This document shows, piece by piece, positions 62,092-64,000 of a DNA stretch of 64,000 bases. Each line of letters starts with the position of its first letter. Positions within the stretch are counted from its first letter, which is position 1. The notes below the pieces were generated by a model. It was given only the letters and a program-made list of their open reading frames with translations. It was not told the DNA's origin and searched no databases. This stretch comes from Streptomyces canus (GTDB lineage Bacteria > Actinomycetota > Actinomycetes > Streptomycetales > Streptomycetaceae): positions 124,001 to 188,000 of the forward strand of contig NZ_JAUSWW010000001.1 of assembly GCF_030815415.1 (NCBI RefSeq). Reading direction: 5' to 3'. The translations under genes were made by a program, and so were the position numbers.

Positions 62092-62566
62092 ACTGAGCGA
62101 AGAGAACTGACGGGACGCTGAAGAGGCGATGCACGTCGGCGCGGGCGCCGGCGGCAGTCCGGCCGGTGGATCACCCGTCAGGGCCACCGACCACACCGCC
62201 GTACAGCCACAGCCCTTCCTGAGCGGCGTGGGCCCGTTCATGCCCGCCGCCCGCAACCGGCTGTACTCCCTCAACGGCGAACTGGCCGAGCCCGGGATCT
62301 ACGCCGGGACCCCGCGATCCGCACCCCGCGATCCACACCCCAGGTCCTCGCCTTGGGCGACGACGTCCCGCGGCCCGGCCGGGAGCGCCCCGCCCGCCGT
62401 CACGTGCGCGAGCGCCAGCGGAACGAGGGAGATGCGCGTTGCTCTCCTCGTGGACACGGGACTTGCCGCACCCAGCCGCTCCCACCGCCAACCCCGGTGA
62501 GCCTTCCCGGTCAGAGCGCCAGCCGGATCTCCTCCAGGAACTGCCAGGCCCGCGGTTGTCGGTGAC
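62092..62566. other. Intergenic stretch without recognisable gene
   Basis: Open frames on both strands here lack ribosome sites and family features. I call no gene. Confidence 0.5.
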
Positions 62567-63379
62567 TCACCCAAGGCGCTGGGTGATGCGTGACCACATA
62601 CTGGGCGAGCCGGAGGGCATGGGGGCGGGCCGACGGTCGCGGAGCTGCTTCCACGTCGGCTTCGGGCAGCGTCCCTTGGGCCGGGCACCGGTGAACTTCT
62701 CGTAGGGCACCCGGCGCGGGAGAAGACCGATCTCGACCCAGTGGGCCTTGCCGGAGGTGAAGTCCCAGCCCTCGTTGGGGATGCGGATGTGGTCCGCGCG
62801 GTCGTCCTTGTTCTGGCTGGTGATCTGCAGCACCTCGACGTGGCGGAGGCGGGGTCTCATGACCACGCAGTAGTGGGGCAGTTCGCCGTCCGAAGCCCGG
62901 AAGGGGACCAGAGCGTGCCAGATCTCGCCCGCGGCCGGGCGGCGCCGGCCGCCGTTGAGGCCGCCGTCCTCCCACCAGCGCGCCGCGCGGTGGCAGAGGA
63001 GAGCGGCGAGGCCGGCCGCCCCGCTCTGGGCCAGGGAGCGCGAGCTCCAGTCGGGTGAGTCGAACCGGGCCCCGGCCCAGGCGACGGCCGCCTGACTCAG
63101 GGCGACAACGGCCGCCGTCCGGGCAAGGAAGACCCACGGTGGGCAGGGGCGGGTCCGGCACGTGAACGCCGTCACGGCTGTGGCGGCCACGACGGGAATC
63201 CCGTACAGGACGGCGTACTGGTCGAGGCCGTGCACCTCCTGCGGAGGCTTCTGAGCGGCCATCAGGTCGGGCACAGTGGCCGGAAGCGCCAGGGCGTAGC
63301 CGACCAGAACCCACAGGTTCAGCTGCAGGTAGACCTTGACGGCGATGCCCAGGCAGGACGAGTTCGTACGACGGGACAC
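62567..63379 (-). CDS. Membrane protein with C-terminal PemK/MazF-like domain
   Basis: This is a 270-residue protein. The GTG at 63379 has AAGGGA upstream. Four hydrophobic segments (~17-37, 53-75, 84-103, 118-132) are followed by a cytoplasmic domain at ~150-255 with GEIWHALVPF, HYCVVMRPRLRHVEVLQITS and QNKDDRADHIRIPNEGWDF. That order (GEIW, a central VV strand, the ITSQ-K-D strand) is the layout of PemK/MazF toxins. No antitoxin gene is adjacent: the next gene upstream is 34 bp away and encodes an unrelated protein. Function may be regulatory rather than toxic; the fold call is inference. Confidence 0.65.
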   Translation of the reverse strand: MSRRTNSSCLGIAVKVYLQLNLWVLVGYALALPATVPDLMAAQKPPQEVHGLDQYAVLYGIPVVAATAVTAFTCRTRPCPPWVFLARTAAVVALSQAAVAWAGARFDSPDWSSRSLAQSGAAGLAALLCHRAARWWEDGGLNGGRRRPAAGEIWHALVPFRASDGELPHYCVVMRPRLRHVEVLQITSQNKDDRADHIRIPNEGWDFTSGKAHWVEIGLLPRRVPYEKFTGARPKGRCPKPTWKQLRDRRPAPMPSGSPSMWSRITQRLG

Positions 63380-63413
63380 GGATTCCCTTCCGCTTCGTTC
63401 CCCGGCGGCCGGG

Positions 63414-64000
63414 TCAGGGTGCCTTCCAGAGGGTCAGTTCCGTGACGTAGTCGCGTGCCTTGTAGCCCGCGTCGTCCTTCTGGACGACGACGTCCTTGAT
63501 GTTGAGCATCGCGAGGTTGTCCTCGTCGGTGACGGTGCACAGCACCGTGCCCGGGGTCAGCAGTTCGCCCTGGGCGTCGCCGTCGAGCTCGGAGGGCAGC
63601 GCGTTGGCCGCCGCGCCCTCGGCACACTCCTCGGGGGTGGTGCCCGCGCTCTTTCCCATGGTCGTCAGAAAGCGCAGGCTGTGGCTGCCGCCGAACTCCT
63701 CGTACTGCAGCTCGTTTCCCTTCCCCTCGCTGAGGGCGTTCGTGTCGATCTTCGGCGCGTCCAGATCGACGGTGGTGTACGAGAAGCGGGTGTCGGTGAA
63801 CTGGGCGCGCAGGGTGAGCGGCTTGTTCTTGAAGATCTCCGTGTAGTCGTTCGACGCCGCGTTCGCTGTGTGCGACGCGTCGGTGCTCGGCGTGGCGGTG
63901 GCGGTGGCCTGGGATTCGTCGGGCGCCGACGAGGCCGCCCCGCCGCCGCTGCCCTTGGCGTCCTTGTCGGTGTCGTTGTGCTGGGTGAAGATCCAGGCGC
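63414..64000 (-). CDS. Hypothetical exported or membrane-anchored protein, 3' part
   Basis: The gene enters from beyond the window end; 194 codons are present. It begins AWIFTQHNDTDKDAKGSGGG, which looks like the edge of a membrane helix followed by a Gly/Ala/Ser/Thr-rich linker (~15-50). A folded domain then starts at NDYTEIFKNKPLTLRAQFTD and ends in LTLWKAP, with two Cys that could pair. Its stop lies 34 bp before the PemK-like gene, so the two may be cotranscribed. I do not recognise the family. Confidence 0.7.
   Translation of the reverse strand, partial: AWIFTQHNDTDKDAKGSGGGAASSAPDESQATATATPSTDASHTANAASNDYTEIFKNKPLTLRAQFTDTRFSYTTVDLDAPKIDTNALSEGKGNELQYEEFGGSHSLRFLTTMGKSAGTTPEECAEGAAANALPSELDGDAQGELLTPGTVLCTVTDEDNLAMLNIKDVVVQKDDAGYKARDYVTELTLWKAP

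Noticed and set aside
62129..62500. Plus-strand frame of 123 codons
   Set aside because: No ribosome site or recognisable motif; likely chance in high-GC DNA.

Overview
The window is high-GC actinobacterial DNA, almost certainly from Streptomyces. Evidence is the strong third-position G/C, GTG and TTG starts, Tat and Sec signal peptides followed by ricin-type and F5/8-type lectin modules, FCD-type GntR regulators, an LAETG sortase substrate and many ATGA start/stop overlaps. I see no rRNA, tRNA or CRISPR. The gene content is accessory: sugar transport, secreted glycosidases, aromatic catabolism and, from about 40 kb on, decayed genes and insertion sequences.

Layout. 1-4.3 kb: the end of a ribose-type sugar ABC transporter (binding protein, double ATPase, permease) and an FCD-family GntR regulator. 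4.4-8.8 kb: an MMPL exporter divergent from a flavin amine oxidase and an SRPBCC protein. 9.2-19.7 kb: a probable rhamnose or rhamnoside utilisation locus, with an FCD regulator divergent from a CUT1 ABC transporter, a large unrecognised protein, L-rhamnose mutarotase, a secreted beta-helix/lectin protein and an amidohydrolase of the lactonase type. 20.1-27.5 kb: a hydroxyquinol pathway operon (FAD hydroxylase, C-C hydrolase-like protein, hydroxyquinol 1,2-dioxygenase, maleylacetate reductase, EthD protein) divergent from a TetR gene with tandem operators. The last gene, ethD, is broken by an intact TnpB element. 27.8-34.3 kb: two secreted GH29 fucosidases and a GH43-like enzyme with ricin domains, which share an ACATC-G-GATGT operator motif. 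34.3-40.5 kb: an MFS transporter, an AraC regulator and an FMO-SDR-ALDH operon.

40.6-62.1 kb is a decaying accessory zone. It holds a SpoIIE-type phosphatase pseudogene, a TetR gene, a carotenoid-cleavage-type oxygenase next to a frameshifted aldehyde dehydrogenase, a subtilisin-like protease fused at its 3' end to a DoxX remnant, an LAETG surface protein, an IS3 element, fragments of LuxR, IS630, IS5, IS982-like and YaaC genes, an XRE regulator with an SDR, a frameshifted IS701-like element and an intact GH74 xyloglucanase. The window ends with a membrane protein carrying a PemK/MazF-like domain and a truncated hypothetical gene.

Taken together, the intact genes suggest a soil saprophyte that breaks down plant cell-wall polysaccharides outside the cell (fucosylated xyloglucan, arabinogalactan or rhamnose-containing pectin), imports the sugars through ABC transporters, and channels plant phenolics through hydroxyquinol to the beta-ketoadipate pathway. 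The most unusual features are the TnpB element, whose precise removal would rejoin the ethD halves in frame, a perfect 58-bp palindrome at 8.9 kb, a third TetR operator with no visible target, the shared fucosidase promoter-operator module, and the membrane-anchored PemK-like protein.
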